From: UBA3839 sp963627995
Lineage (GTDB): Bacteria > Bacteroidota > Bacteroidia > Bacteroidales > Bacteroidaceae
DNA length: 64,000 nt
Assembly: GCA_963627995.1 (NCBI GenBank)
Contig: CAVGCV010000013.1
Span: 1 to 64,000 of the forward strand
Reading direction: 5' to 3'
Part shown: positions 16,428-26,334 of the stretch, in pieces
Numbering within the stretch: position 1 is the stretch's first letter
Layout of the letters: each line of letters opens with the position of its first letter
The notes under the pieces: model-generated
The model's input: the letters and a program-made list of their open reading frames with translations, nothing else
Database searches by the model: none
Told to the model about the DNA's origin: nothing
Translations under genes and position numbers: made by a program

Positions 16428-17270
16428 TTATAATTCATACACGCGGTCCTGCACCCACTTTGCCCACTCGGCAGGGGTCTTCGACTTGTCGGTGAACGTC
16501 TGCCAGGGGATGGGCCGGCCGAACGTGACCGTGAAGTGCTTCCCCACGTTCTTGTACATCTCGTCCACCAGGAACAGCATGGCCAGGTTCACTTTCAGGT
16601 TCAGCCTCTTGCACAGGCGCGCGATGTTGTAGAAGCGGTCGGAGTTGCGTCCGGAGAAATGCACGGGAATCACGTCGCGGTGGTACTGGACGCTCTTCGT
16701 GACGAACGTCTTCTTCCACGGGAGGTCACGGATGGTGCCGTCGTCCTGCTTGCGCGAGCACAGCCCGGCCGGGAACATCAGCACGTTCTTCTCGCTCTTG
16801 AACGCCTCCTCCACCATTTTCGGGAAGTTGCGCCCCTGCGAGCCCGTCTTGTTGATGGGGATGCAGAGCGGGGCGAGCCCCCGCAGGTTCATCAGGATGT
16901 CATTCACCAGGTACAGCATCCTGCTGTCGTACTTGTGGCAGATGAGCTTGCCCAGCGCAACGCCGTCCTCACCGCCCAGCGGATGGTTGCTGACGATGGT
17001 GAAGTAGCGTCCGCCCTCATTCGTGGGCAGTTCGTCGAGCCCTCGCACGTCCATGTCCATTTCCAGGTAGTCGACGCACTCGTCCAGAAAATCGACGCCG
17101 TATTTCCCCGCGCTCCGCCCCGTGAGAAACGAGTTCACCTCGTCCTGGTGCAGGATTCTCTTCAACCAGGCAACGACGAATCCCGGGATGTACCTTGCCT
17201 TCTTGCCCGCTTTCGCACGGACGATGGCATCGACATCCACCTTGAACTGCGACTCTTCGGCCTGCTCCAT
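16428..17270 (-). CDS. glsA: PlsC-type O-acyltransferase, GlsA-like
   Basis: 1-acylglycerol-phosphate-acyltransferase-like protein of 280 residues; in Bacteroides GlsA acylates the hydroxyl of N-acylglycine to complete the glycine lipid. The acyltransferase motif I appears as SNHPLGGEDG (HX4E form instead of HX4D), motif III-like FPAGLCSRK, and motif IV-like IPVHFSGRNSDRFY. ATG at 17270 is used; an in-frame GTG two codons earlier is possible. First gene of the pair with glsB; a -7 element lies 25 bp upstream. Confidence 0.82.
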   Translation of the reverse strand: MEQAEESQFKVDVDAIVRAKAGKKARYIPGFVVAWLKRILHQDEVNSFLTGRSAGKYGVDFLDECVDYLEMDMDVRGLDELPTNEGGRYFTIVSNHPLGGEDGVALGKLICHKYDSRMLYLVNDILMNLRGLAPLCIPINKTGSQGRNFPKMVEEAFKSEKNVLMFPAGLCSRKQDDGTIRDLPWKKTFVTKSVQYHRDVIPVHFSGRNSDRFYNIARLCKRLNLKVNLAMLFLVDEMYKNVGKHFTVTFGRPIPWQTFTDKSKTPAEWAKWVQDRVYEL

Positions 17271-17294
17271 GAACACACGTTGATGAAAGATGCT

Positions 17295-17303
17295 GCAAAT
17301 TTA
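17295..17303 (-). promoter_or_regulatory. -7 promoter element for glsA-glsB
   Basis: Minus strand reads TAAATTTGC (TAnnTTTGY) just upstream of glsA in the 104-bp gap after recO. Confidence 0.5.
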
Positions 17304-17374
17304 GCACAATCTTTTGGTATTACTGCACGACACGCCGAAAAAAGCGACACGACGGCTCCCTGCCGGCCCGGCGG

Positions 17375-18169
17375 TCAGTCCAGCACCTCGCGCAGCACGC
17401 CGAGCGAGCGGAGTTCGGGGAACGACGGCAAGTGCAGCGAATAGTAGGCGTTGAGGACTTCCACGATGCGGCGGCGGCTGGCGCGCGAGAGCCGGAAGAG
17501 GTGCATGTTGGCGTAGTCCATCCTGAACATCAGCGGCATGAGCCTCGCCTCCTCCGGCGGGAGGTAGTGCGTGTGGAGCGGGCAGTCGGCGCGGAACGTC
17601 CCCGCCTGCAGGTCGAAGTAAAGCCGGTCGGCAGACGCGGGGCGGCTGCCGCTTCCCGCCCTACCCCGCCGCCCGCCGAGGACTGCGGCGGAAAGCTCGT
17701 CCCGCTCCAAGTTGGGATAGATGCCGACGAACTTCGTGAGGCGCATCATCAGCACGAGGTGGAAGTTGCCGAACGCCGCGCGCGCGGCGTCGAGCCACCG
17801 CAGCGAGTACTCGACGTAGCGGTAGAGCGCCGCGTCGGCCGCCTCGCCCCGCAGCGCGCAGGAGAGGAACTCGGCCGCGAACTGCCCAATCATGGCTTTC
17901 AGCGGGTGGTAGGGCAGGTCCGCATAGTTATGGTAGACGCGCACGTCGCGCGCACGCGCCAGCCGGCGCGAGGGGCGCAGTTCCGTCTCGAACTCCACCA
18001 TGTTGAGCGGGCGCCAGAACGCGAAGCCTTTCGGCGCCGCGCGCCGCCCGCGCCCCACGCTCGCCACGAACGACATCCGCCCATGGCTCTCGGTGAACAA
18101 GTCGGCAATCAGCTCCGAGTCGCCGCACCTCACCGTCCGAAGCACCACGCCCCGAATCCGCACCTGCAT
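17375..18169 (-). CDS. recO: DNA repair protein RecO
   Basis: RecFOR-pathway protein that loads RecA on SSB-coated DNA. The 264-residue product has the N-terminal OB fold (MQVRIRGVVLRTVRCGDSEL, ESHGRMSFVASVGRG) and a helical C-terminal part. The zinc-binding cysteines of some RecO proteins are missing, which is frequent. It has a low-complexity basic insert (GGRRGRAGSGSR) near 195. 37 bp separate it from proC upstream, and it precedes glsA. Call rests on the N-terminal signature and overall length. Confidence 0.88.
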   Translation of the reverse strand: MQVRIRGVVLRTVRCGDSELIADLFTESHGRMSFVASVGRGRRAAPKGFAFWRPLNMVEFETELRPSRRLARARDVRVYHNYADLPYHPLKAMIGQFAAEFLSCALRGEAADAALYRYVEYSLRWLDAARAAFGNFHLVLMMRLTKFVGIYPNLERDELSAAVLGGRRGRAGSGSRPASADRLYFDLQAGTFRADCPLHTHYLPPEEARLMPLMFRMDYANMHLFRLSRASRRRIVEVLNAYYSLHLPSFPELRSLGVLREVLD

Positions 18170-18206
18170 ACCGTCCAGTCAGGCCCTTGCCAAAGCGTGC
18201 GCCCCC

Positions 18207-19046
18207 TTATTTCAAGCCGGCTTTCAGACAGCGGATGACCGCCGAGTTGAAGCCCGCGTGGTCCAGCTCGTTCAGCCCCTTGACGGTCGTCCCCCCCGGC
18301 GTGGTCACCTTGTCGATGGCCGCCTCGGGGTGCTGTCCCGTGGCGCGCAGCAGGGCGGTCGCGCCATCCATCGTCTGCAAGGCAATCTGCAGCGCGTCCT
18401 TCGGATAGAAGCCCATCTCGACCCCCGCCTCCATTTGGGCGCGGAGGAAGCGCATGACGTACGCGATGCCACAGCTCGCCATCATCATGCCCGGCCCGAC
18501 GAGCCTTTCCTCGCACACCTTCGTGTCGCCCGTCAGCCGGAACAGCGCCTCCACCGTGGCCACGTCCTCGGCGCTCGCGCCCCTGCCCGCCGCCACGAAG
18601 TTCATGCTCTGGCGGAACTCGGCCGCGATGTTCGGGATGCAGTAGAACAGGCGCGCCGACTCGTCGTCGAGGAAAAACGTCCTCAGCCTGTCGGTCGTCA
18701 CGCCGGCCGCGATGGAGCAGACCACCTGCCGGCCGAAGTCGATGCTGTCGCGAATGCCGGCCACCACCGCCTCCACGAGCCACGGCTTTACGGCGACGAC
18801 CACCACGTCGGCCCCGCGCACGGCCCTGGCGTTGTCGGCCGACGTCCTGACCGACGGGAATGCCGCGGCCAGCGCGTCGAGCGCCTGCTGCGCGCAGTCG
18901 GCCACGGTGAGCTGCAGGCTCTCCTCGTGGTAGCGGCCGGTCTTCACGTCCTCCGCCACCCTCACTTTCTCCGCTGCGGCGGCCTTGGCCCAGCCCCTCG
19001 CCAGCGCGCCGCCCATGTTGCCGGCGCCGATTACTGTCACTTTCAT
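18207..19046 (-). CDS. proC: Pyrroline-5-carboxylate reductase
   Basis: Last step of proline synthesis, P5C to proline with NAD(P)H. The 279-residue protein begins at ATG 19046 with the Rossmann motif MKVTVIGAGNMGGALARG, has VVVAVKPWLVE near 75 and the C-terminal signature VTTPGGTTVKGLNELD near 235-250. The longer frame upstream passes through a promoter and a G12 tract and is not coding. 37 bp upstream of recO; gdhA precedes it, so glutamate and proline metabolism sit together. Confidence 0.95.
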   Translation of the reverse strand: MKVTVIGAGNMGGALARGWAKAAAAEKVRVAEDVKTGRYHEESLQLTVADCAQQALDALAAAFPSVRTSADNARAVRGADVVVVAVKPWLVEAVVAGIRDSIDFGRQVVCSIAAGVTTDRLRTFFLDDESARLFYCIPNIAAEFRQSMNFVAAGRGASAEDVATVEALFRLTGDTKVCEERLVGPGMMMASCGIAYVMRFLRAQMEAGVEMGFYPKDALQIALQTMDGATALLRATGQHPEAAIDKVTTPGGTTVKGLNELDHAGFNSAVIRCLKAGLK

Positions 19047-19086
19047 GCGATTCCTGTTTTTTTTGACTACAACGTTCTGACTTTCC

Positions 19087-19095
19087 GCAAAGTTA
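19087..19095 (-). promoter_or_regulatory. -7 promoter element for proC
   Basis: Minus strand reads TAACTTTGC (TAnnTTTGY), 40 bp upstream of the proC ATG. Confidence 0.55.
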
Positions 19096-19194
19096 ATGAT
19101 TATGGCCAGAACGACGGCAGGAATCGGGCGAAAAAGCAGAAAAGATATTCCGCCCGCGGAAGCAGCCCCCCGGCAGACGGCGCGCGGGCGGCAC

Positions 19195-19206
19195 GGGGGG
19201 GGGGGG
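19195..19206. repeat. Homopolymer tract of 12 G (+ strand)
   Basis: An uninterrupted run of twelve G residues between gdhA and the proC promoter. Runs of this length are prone to slippage. It is about 100 bp upstream of the proC -7 element and just past the gdhA terminator hairpin. Confidence 0.9.
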
Positions 19207-19217
19207 CGCAACCACGG

Positions 19218-19250
19218 CGGGGGCGCGCCGATCCAGTCGGCGCGCCCCCG
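19218..19250 (-). terminator. Stem-loop terminator of gdhA
   Basis: CGGGGGCGCGCCG (19218-19230) pairs perfectly with 19238-19250, 13 bp with a 7-nt loop, 43 bp past the gdhA stop. There is no T tract downstream on the minus strand, so termination efficiency is uncertain. Confidence 0.6.
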
Positions 19251-19293
19251 CACGGAGATAGAATGTTGGTTGCCGTGTGGCTCTTCCTGCGGC

Positions 19294-20628
<1,335 letters not shown>

Positions 20629-20733
20629 AATTTGCTACGTTGAAGTTGAATGTAAGAATGATGGTTGTTGAAGAATGTCCGTCCTGCAAGCCGGCGGGCG
20701 CGCCCCGCCCGCCCGGACTTTTCAGTTCGCGTG

Positions 20734-20742
20734 GCAAAGATA
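20734..20742 (-). promoter_or_regulatory. -7 promoter element for gdhA
   Basis: Minus strand reads TATCTTTGC (TAnnTTTGY), 106 bp upstream of the gdhA ATG, giving a leader of about 100 nt. I see no riboswitch-like fold in it by eye. Confidence 0.55.
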
Positions 20743-21028
20743 GCACTTTTATTGAAAAGCCCCGCGAAAACTTACAAAAAACAATCTTTTATGCACAAAA
20801 TACAACAAAAACACACGTTTGCGCACCGAAAAGTGCGTTTTCGTAGCCAGCGGCGAGACACCTGGAAGCGGGCACAGCCTCGCGCACGCGCGATTCCTCT
20901 TTTAATTCCAACGCCGTTTCCCCTCCACGCGACAGTCAGGCCCTGGCAGCAGCCGGGACAGCTCCGCACCCCGTCCACGAAAGCTCCGCGCCCCGCCGCC
21001 GGCGCCTGCCCGCCGCGACACCCGGGCC

Positions 21029-21168
21029 TCCACAGAGGAAAATAATTTCCAAGTACTTGAAAAAATATTTCCAAGTACTCAAAAATATTTTTCCAAGTAC
21101 TTGGAAATCCCGGCCCTCCGCAAAGGGCGGGAAAGCGGGCTGCGGAAGCGCGGAGCGGGAGGCGCGGA
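21029..21168. repeat. 22-bp phased palindrome array, locus B
   Basis: CAAGTACTTG at 21050-21059 and 21094-21103 flank a degenerate middle copy CAAGTACTCA at 21072-21081; period exactly 22. In the same register lie TCCACAGA (21029), TCCGCAAA (21117), GCTGCGGA (21139) and GGCGCGGA (21161). The array sits in the 730-bp gdhA/recG divergent region, about 240 bp upstream of the recG -7 element. The rest of that region holds the gdhA promoter, a G-rich tract and three GGGAAGGC repeats (about 21247-21325). Confidence 0.85.
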
Positions 21169-21191
21169 GAGGAGGGAGGCAGGAGGCGGCA

Positions 21192-21233
21192 GGGGCGCGG
21201 GGGCAGAGGGGGGGCGGGAGGCCGCGGGCGGGG
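21192..21233 (+). other. G-quadruplex-prone G-rich tract upstream of recG
   Basis: Six G runs of 3-7 residues (21192-95, 21199-203, 21208-214, 21216-218, 21226-228, 21230-233) are separated by loops of 1-7 nt on the + strand, satisfying the usual G-quadruplex pattern. It lies within a purine-biased stretch between array B and the recG promoter. Confidence 0.6.
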
Positions 21234-21340
21234 CGTTTCCGGGGAGGCGGGAAGGCGGGCTCTGCAAGCGGGAAGGCTGCTTTTGAAGGCGGACACGCCG
21301 GTTTTGAAGCCGGGAAGGCTGAAGTCACGGCAAAAAAACG

Positions 21341-21349
21341 TATTTTTGC
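21341..21349 (+). promoter_or_regulatory. -7 promoter element for recG
   Basis: TATTTTTGC (TAnnTTTGY) ends only 9 bp before the recG ATG, so transcription from it would begin at or within a few bases of the start codon (leaderless or nearly so). Confidence 0.5.
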
Positions 21350-21358
21350 GCCATCATC

Positions 21359-23470
21359 ATGCTTCGGCTCGACCAAGACATCAAGTACCTGAAGGGCGTG
21401 GGGCCGCAGCGGGCGGAACTGCTCGCGCGCGAGCTCGCGGTAAGGACCGTGGGCGACCTGCTCACGTACTACCCCTACAAGTACGTCGACCGCAGCCGCT
21501 TCTACCGCATCGCGGAAATCAACGGCAACATGCCCTACGTGCAGCTCCTGGGCGAGATCCTCTCGTTCGAGTCCTTCGGCGAGGGGCGGAAGAGCCGGCT
21601 CGTGGCGCACTTCAGCGACGGCACGGGGGTCATCGACCTCGTGTGGTTCCGGAACGTGAGGCAGATGGCCAGGCTCTACGACTGCCACAAGCGGTACGTC
21701 GTGTTCGGCAAGCCGCAGGCGTTCAACGGCCGCATCAACGTGGCGCACCCGGAGATGGAGCAGCCCGCCGGCGGAGGCGACGCGGAGGGGGCGGCGGCCA
21801 GCAGCCCCGCGCTGCGCCCGGCCTACAGCACGACGGAGCGGATGAAGAAGCAGATGCTGTCCTCGTCCGCCGTGGCCAGGCTCACGGCCACCCTGCTCCA
21901 CATGCTCGACCAGCCGATTGAGGAGACGCTGCCGAAGTTCGTCACCGAGCGCTACCACCTCGCCAGCCGCGACGAGGCCCTGCGCAGCATCCACTACCCC
22001 GCCGACGCCGACGCGCTCCGGCGCGCGCAGGCGCGGCTGAAGTTCGAGGAACTGTTCTACGTGCAGCTCAACATCGTGCGCTACGCGCGCGACCGCGCCC
22101 GGAAATTCCGCGGCTTCGCGTTCCGGCGCGTGGGCGAGGCGTTCAACGACTTCTTCTTCCACCACCTGCCCTTCCCGCTGACGGAGGCGCAGAAGCGCGT
22201 GGTGAGGGAGATGCGCGCCGACATGGGCAGCGGGCGGCAGATGAACCGCCTGCTGCAGGGCGACGTGGGCAGCGGCAAGACGCTCGTGGCGCTGATGTGC
22301 GCGCTGATTGCCATCGACAACGGATACCAGGCGTGCGTGATGGCGCCCACCGAGATACTGGCCGAGCAGCACGTGGCGACGCTGCGCTCGCTGCTGGGCG
22401 GCATGGCCGTCGGCGTGGAGCTGCTCACGGGCACGGTGAGGGGCAAGCGGCGCGCCGACGTGCTGGGACGGCTGGCGGCGGGCGACGTCCACATCCTCGT
22501 GGGCACGCACGCGGTGATCGAGGACAACGTGCAGTTCGCCCGCCTCGGGCTGGTGGTCATCGACGAGCAGCACCGCTTCGGCGTGGCGCAGCGGGCGAGG
22601 CTGTGGCAGAAGAGCGCGACGCCGCCCCACGTGCTGGTGATGACCGCCACGCCCATCCCGCGCACGCTGGCCATGACGCTCTACGGCGACCTCGACGTGA
22701 GCGTCATCGACGAGCTGCCGCCCGGACGGAAGCCCGTGGCGACGCGCCACATGTTCGACAGCCACCGCCGGCAGATCGACGAGTTCGTCCGCCGGCAGGT
22801 CGGGCTGGGGCGGCAGATCTATGTCGTCTACCCGCTCATCAAGGAGAGCGAGAAAATCGACATCAAGAACCTGGAGGACGGCTACGAGCAGATTTGCGCC
22901 ACGTTCGCCGACTGCCGCGTGTCGAAGGTGCACGGGCAGCTGAAGCCGGCGGAGAAGGAGGCGGAGATGCAGCGTTTCGCGCGCGGCGAGACGCAGATTC
23001 TGGTGGCCACGACGGTCATCGAGGTGGGCGTGAACGTACCCAACGCCTCGGTGATGGTGGTGGAGAACGCCGAGCGGTTCGGGCTGAGCCAGCTCCACCA
23101 GCTGCGCGGGCGCGTGGGGCGCGGCGCCGACCAGTCGTACTGCATCCTCGTGACGGACCGCAAGCTGTCGGAGGACACGCGCAGGCGCATCCAGATTATG
23201 GTCGACTCGAACGACGGCTTCGAGATTGCCGAGCAGGACCTGAGGCTGCGCGGGCCGGGCGATCTGGAGGGCACGCAGCAGAGCGGCATGGCGCTCGACC
23301 TGAAGATAGCGAACCTGGCCAAGGACGGCGTCCTGCTGCAAATGGCGCGCGACATGGCGCAGGAAATCGTGGAGGGCGACCCCGACGAGGACCGCGCGGA
23401 GAACCAGCTCGTGTGGCGCAGGCTGCGCGAGCTGCGCAAGACGAACGTCAACTGGGGCGCCATCTCGTAG
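21359..23470 (+). CDS. recG: ATP-dependent DNA helicase RecG
   Basis: Branch-migration helicase that rescues stalled replication forks. The 703-residue protein has the N-terminal wedge/OB region (DIKYLKGVGPQRAELL), Walker A GDVGSGKTLVAL near 303, the DEQH box in VVIDEQHRFGVAQRARL, TATPIPRTLAMTLYGDLD, and the C-terminal helicase motifs ATTVIEVGVNVPNA and QLRGRVGRG. Complete and near standard length. The start fits homologues (MLRLDQDIKYL). It has its own very close promoter and ends convergent with the GH2 gene. Confidence 0.97.
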   Translation: MLRLDQDIKYLKGVGPQRAELLARELAVRTVGDLLTYYPYKYVDRSRFYRIAEINGNMPYVQLLGEILSFESFGEGRKSRLVAHFSDGTGVIDLVWFRNVRQMARLYDCHKRYVVFGKPQAFNGRINVAHPEMEQPAGGGDAEGAAASSPALRPAYSTTERMKKQMLSSSAVARLTATLLHMLDQPIEETLPKFVTERYHLASRDEALRSIHYPADADALRRAQARLKFEELFYVQLNIVRYARDRARKFRGFAFRRVGEAFNDFFFHHLPFPLTEAQKRVVREMRADMGSGRQMNRLLQGDVGSGKTLVALMCALIAIDNGYQACVMAPTEILAEQHVATLRSLLGGMAVGVELLTGTVRGKRRADVLGRLAAGDVHILVGTHAVIEDNVQFARLGLVVIDEQHRFGVAQRARLWQKSATPPHVLVMTATPIPRTLAMTLYGDLDVSVIDELPPGRKPVATRHMFDSHRRQIDEFVRRQVGLGRQIYVVYPLIKESEKIDIKNLEDGYEQICATFADCRVSKVHGQLKPAEKEAEMQRFARGETQILVATTVIEVGVNVPNASVMVVENAERFGLSQLHQLRGRVGRGADQSYCILVTDRKLSEDTRRRIQIMVDSNDGFEIAEQDLRLRGPGDLEGTQQSGMALDLKIANLAKDGVLLQMARDMAQEIVEGDPDEDRAENQLVWRRLRELRKTNVNWGAIS

Positions 23471-23527
23471 CAGCCGCCGCCCCGACGGGCCGCCGGATTG
23501 AGCGCGCCGCGTTCCGGCGGCGCATAC

Positions 23528-23573
23528 GGCAAGCCGCCCCGGCTCCCCGCGAGGAGGCCGAGGGCGGCTTGCC
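23528..23573. terminator. Stem-loop between convergent recG and GH2 gene
   Basis: GGCAAGCCGCC (23528-23538) pairs perfectly with GGCGGCTTGCC (23563-23573). It can act for both convergent transcripts; no strong T tract is present. Confidence 0.65.
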
Positions 23574-23652
23574 CGTTGTAAAAGAAGACACCGTGTTCCC
23601 GACGCGGAATGTTTATTCGCCCCGGCGGAATCTCTTCGCTTCCCCGGCGGGG

Positions 23653-26289
23653 TCACTTCACGGCAATCTTGGCAGATGCGCCGCCGGCCGTGACGACATA
23701 CACGCCGCTCTCGAAAAACGCCGAGCCCGTCACCTCCTGCCCCTTCGCGTTGTAGACGCGGTAGCTGTCCGCGCCGTCCACACGGATGGCGTGGCCGGCA
23801 CTGCTCACCGTGAAGGCAGGCTCCGCGCCGCCCTTCGGCATGGCGGCCGACGTGCAGATGTCGGCGGCCGACTTCACTGCGACGGTCCTCGCCTCCAGGC
23901 CCTCCGACTCCACCCTCACCACGATGTCGCCCGGCTGCGACGTCGTCCTCACGATGGTCTGCGCGCGGCCGTTGTAGAGCCTGGGCGTGTTGCTGCGGAA
24001 GCTCTCCATGTCGTTCGGGCAGGCGTTGCCGCTGGCGAGAATCACGCCCGGACCCTCGACGCTGAAGCCCACCTTGCGCTGCGAGTCGTAGACGACCCGG
24101 CCGCCGGCGTCCACGAGCTCCGCCGTGACATAGAGCAGGTCGCTGCCATCCGACGCCACCACGCTGCGGTCGGCCACCAGCCGCAGCGCGACGGGCTCGC
24201 CCGTGGTCTCGAGCACGAACGACGCGCCCTCGTCCTGCCCGTCGAACTCCACCGCCCTCAGCTCTCCCGGCCGGTAGGGGACGGAGAACCCGGCCCAGAA
24301 CGTGGCCGACGTAGGCTTCGTGCCGAGCAGCTCGCCGTTGAGGTAAAGGCGCACCTGCGGCGAGCGCGAGTAGACGTTCACCGCCACGCTCGTGCCCTCC
24401 TTGCAGTCCAGTGTCCAGCTCTGGTGCTCGAGCTGCCAGCCCCAGGCCGAGACGCTCATGTAGGCGCCCGGCGGGGCCACCTCCTCCACGGCCATGGTGA
24501 TGGGCTGGCGGCGCCACACGACGTCGCGGTAGTAGGACTGCGGCTTCTTCGTGCCGATGAGGTCGATGTCGCCGCACCATCCGTTGAACCAGGGCCATCC
24601 GGGCGAGAACGGCTGGCTGCCGCTGGTGCGGAACGACGCGCTGCCGATGCCGGCCTCGCCGAGGTAGTCCATCGCCGTCCACACGAAGTCGCCGATGACG
24701 TAAGGATGCTTCTCCGCCAGCACCCAGTTCTCCGACGCGCGCTTGGGGTAGGTCTCCAGCCCCACCATCACGCGCTCGGGGTGCGTCCTGTGGTCGCTCT
24801 CGTACTTGTCGTAGATGTAGTTGTACCCGCCCACGTCGAGGCTCTGGAACGCCCTGTCGTCGTCCTCGCTCCACGCGTGGTTCGGGCTGTCCCAGGCGGG
24901 AATGGCGGCGGTGAGCGCGCGCGTCGGGTCGAGCGCGAGCACCGTGCTGCGCAGGCGCGCGGCGGCGGCCATGCCGGCGTCCGTGATGCGGCCCGGAATC
25001 TCGTTGCCCAGCCCCCAGAGGATGATGGACGGGTGGTTGCGGTCGCGCGCCACCATCACCTGGATGTCGCGGTCGCTGAACTCGGCGAAGTACTGGTGGT
25101 AGTCGTCGTCGTTCTTGGCGACGAGCCACTGGTCGAACGTCTCCTCCAGCACGAGCATGCCGATGCTGTCGCAGGCGTCGAGGAAGTGCTCGGACACGAT
25201 GTTGTGCGCCGTGCGCACGGCGTTGAAGCCCTCGCGCTTGAGCAGCGCGATCTTGCGGTTCTCGGCGGCGTCGAACGCCGCGGCGCCCAGCAGGCCGTTG
25301 TCGTGGTGGACGCACCCGCCCCGCAGCAGGATGGGCTCGCCGTTGAGCAGGCAGCCCTTCTCCGCCGAGAACTCGACGGTGCGGATGCCGAAAGGCGTGT
25401 CGAGGCGGTCCGCCAGCCCGTCCCTCGTGCCCTCCATCTTCACGACGGCGCGGTAGAGGTAGGGGTCGGCGGGCGACCAGCGCCTGGGGCTGGCAACGTC
25501 GAGGTCGAACGTGAGCTTCTCGTCGCTGCCGCGCGCCACGCTCACCTGCCGCCGGCCCGACGCCACGAGCGCGCCCTCCCGGTCGTAGAGCAGCACCTGC
25601 ACGTCGGCCTTCGCCGCCTTCCCCAGCTCGTTCGTCACCGTGGTCTCAACGCGCACGGTCGCCTTCGCGTCGGTCACCTCGGGCGTGTGGACGAAGTTCT
25701 TCCACGCGTCGAGGTGGAGGCGCGGCACCTTCAGCAGCCAGACGTGGCGGTAGATGCCCGAGCCCGCATACCAGCGCGTGTTCGAGCCGCTGTTCACGAC
25801 CCTCACGGCGAGCGTGTTCTCCTGCCCCGGCTCGTTGCAGAATTCGGTGGCGTCGAAGCGGAAGCTCTGGTAGCCGTAATGGTTGAAGTAGATTTTCCGT
25901 CCGTTGAGCCAAACGGTCGTCTGGTTGTAGGCCCCCTCGAAATAGAGCATGATGCGCTTGTCGGCGTCCGCCGCGTCGAGCGTGAAGGTCTTGCGGTACC
26001 AGCCCTCGCCGCCCACGGTGTAGCCCATCTGGCTGCCGCCCACGCTGCGGCGGGAGAACGGCCCCACGTTGTCGCCCAGCGCCCCGGCGGCCTCCGTCTC
26101 CACGCTCCAGTCGTGCGGAAGGTCGAGCATGCGCCATCCGCTGTCGTCATACGCAGGGTCGATGGCCTCGTTCGCCGCTCCGTAGTGGAACTTCCAGCCC
26201 TTGTCGATGCAGGTCTTCCTGCCGTCGGCCCGCGCCGTCGCCGCCGTCAGCAGCGCCAGGGCAAGCCCCAAGAATGGTTTCAGTTTCAT
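23653..26289 (-). CDS. Secreted glycoside hydrolase family 2 (beta-galactosidase-like)
   Basis: 878-residue exported enzyme with a signal peptide (MKLKPFLGLALALLTAATARA), an N-terminal sugar-binding jelly roll (SGWRMLDLPHDWSVE), an immunoglobulin-like domain, a TIM barrel and beta-sandwich C-terminal domains. The acid/base Glu is in ILWGLGNEIPG (near 425) and the likely nucleophile Glu in VMVGLETYP (near 513); FVWTAMDYLGE follows. It ends in a VYNAKGQEV...GVYVV...KIAVK tail of the sorting-domain type. GH2 includes beta-galactosidase, mannosidase and glucuronidase activities; the sequence favours galactosidase but does not prove it. An in-frame TTG two codons upstream of the ATG is a possible start. 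45 bp after another secreted-protein gene. Confidence 0.9.
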   Translation of the reverse strand: MKLKPFLGLALALLTAATARADGRKTCIDKGWKFHYGAANEAIDPAYDDSGWRMLDLPHDWSVETEAAGALGDNVGPFSRRSVGGSQMGYTVGGEGWYRKTFTLDAADADKRIMLYFEGAYNQTTVWLNGRKIYFNHYGYQSFRFDATEFCNEPGQENTLAVRVVNSGSNTRWYAGSGIYRHVWLLKVPRLHLDAWKNFVHTPEVTDAKATVRVETTVTNELGKAAKADVQVLLYDREGALVASGRRQVSVARGSDEKLTFDLDVASPRRWSPADPYLYRAVVKMEGTRDGLADRLDTPFGIRTVEFSAEKGCLLNGEPILLRGGCVHHDNGLLGAAAFDAAENRKIALLKREGFNAVRTAHNIVSEHFLDACDSIGMLVLEETFDQWLVAKNDDDYHQYFAEFSDRDIQVMVARDRNHPSIILWGLGNEIPGRITDAGMAAAARLRSTVLALDPTRALTAAIPAWDSPNHAWSEDDDRAFQSLDVGGYNYIYDKYESDHRTHPERVMVGLETYPKRASENWVLAEKHPYVIGDFVWTAMDYLGEAGIGSASFRTSGSQPFSPGWPWFNGWCGDIDLIGTKKPQSYYRDVVWRRQPITMAVEEVAPPGAYMSVSAWGWQLEHQSWTLDCKEGTSVAVNVYSRSPQVRLYLNGELLGTKPTSATFWAGFSVPYRPGELRAVEFDGQDEGASFVLETTGEPVALRLVADRSVVASDGSDLLYVTAELVDAGGRVVYDSQRKVGFSVEGPGVILASGNACPNDMESFRSNTPRLYNGRAQTIVRTTSQPGDIVVRVESEGLEARTVAVKSAADICTSAAMPKGGAEPAFTVSSAGHAIRVDGADSYRVYNAKGQEVTGSAFFESGVYVVTAGGASAKIAVK

Positions 26290-26334
26290 GTCCAAGTTTT
26301 TTTATAGGTTTCAAAAATCAACAGTCCCGTCGCC

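Noticed and set aside
20936..25315. Very long antisense open frame (over 1400 codons) across recG and the GH2 gene
   Set aside because: Product is low-complexity Arg/Ala/Pro/Gly sequence without domains; recG and GH2 have clear motifs on the other frames. GC-rich DNA keeps shadow frames open.
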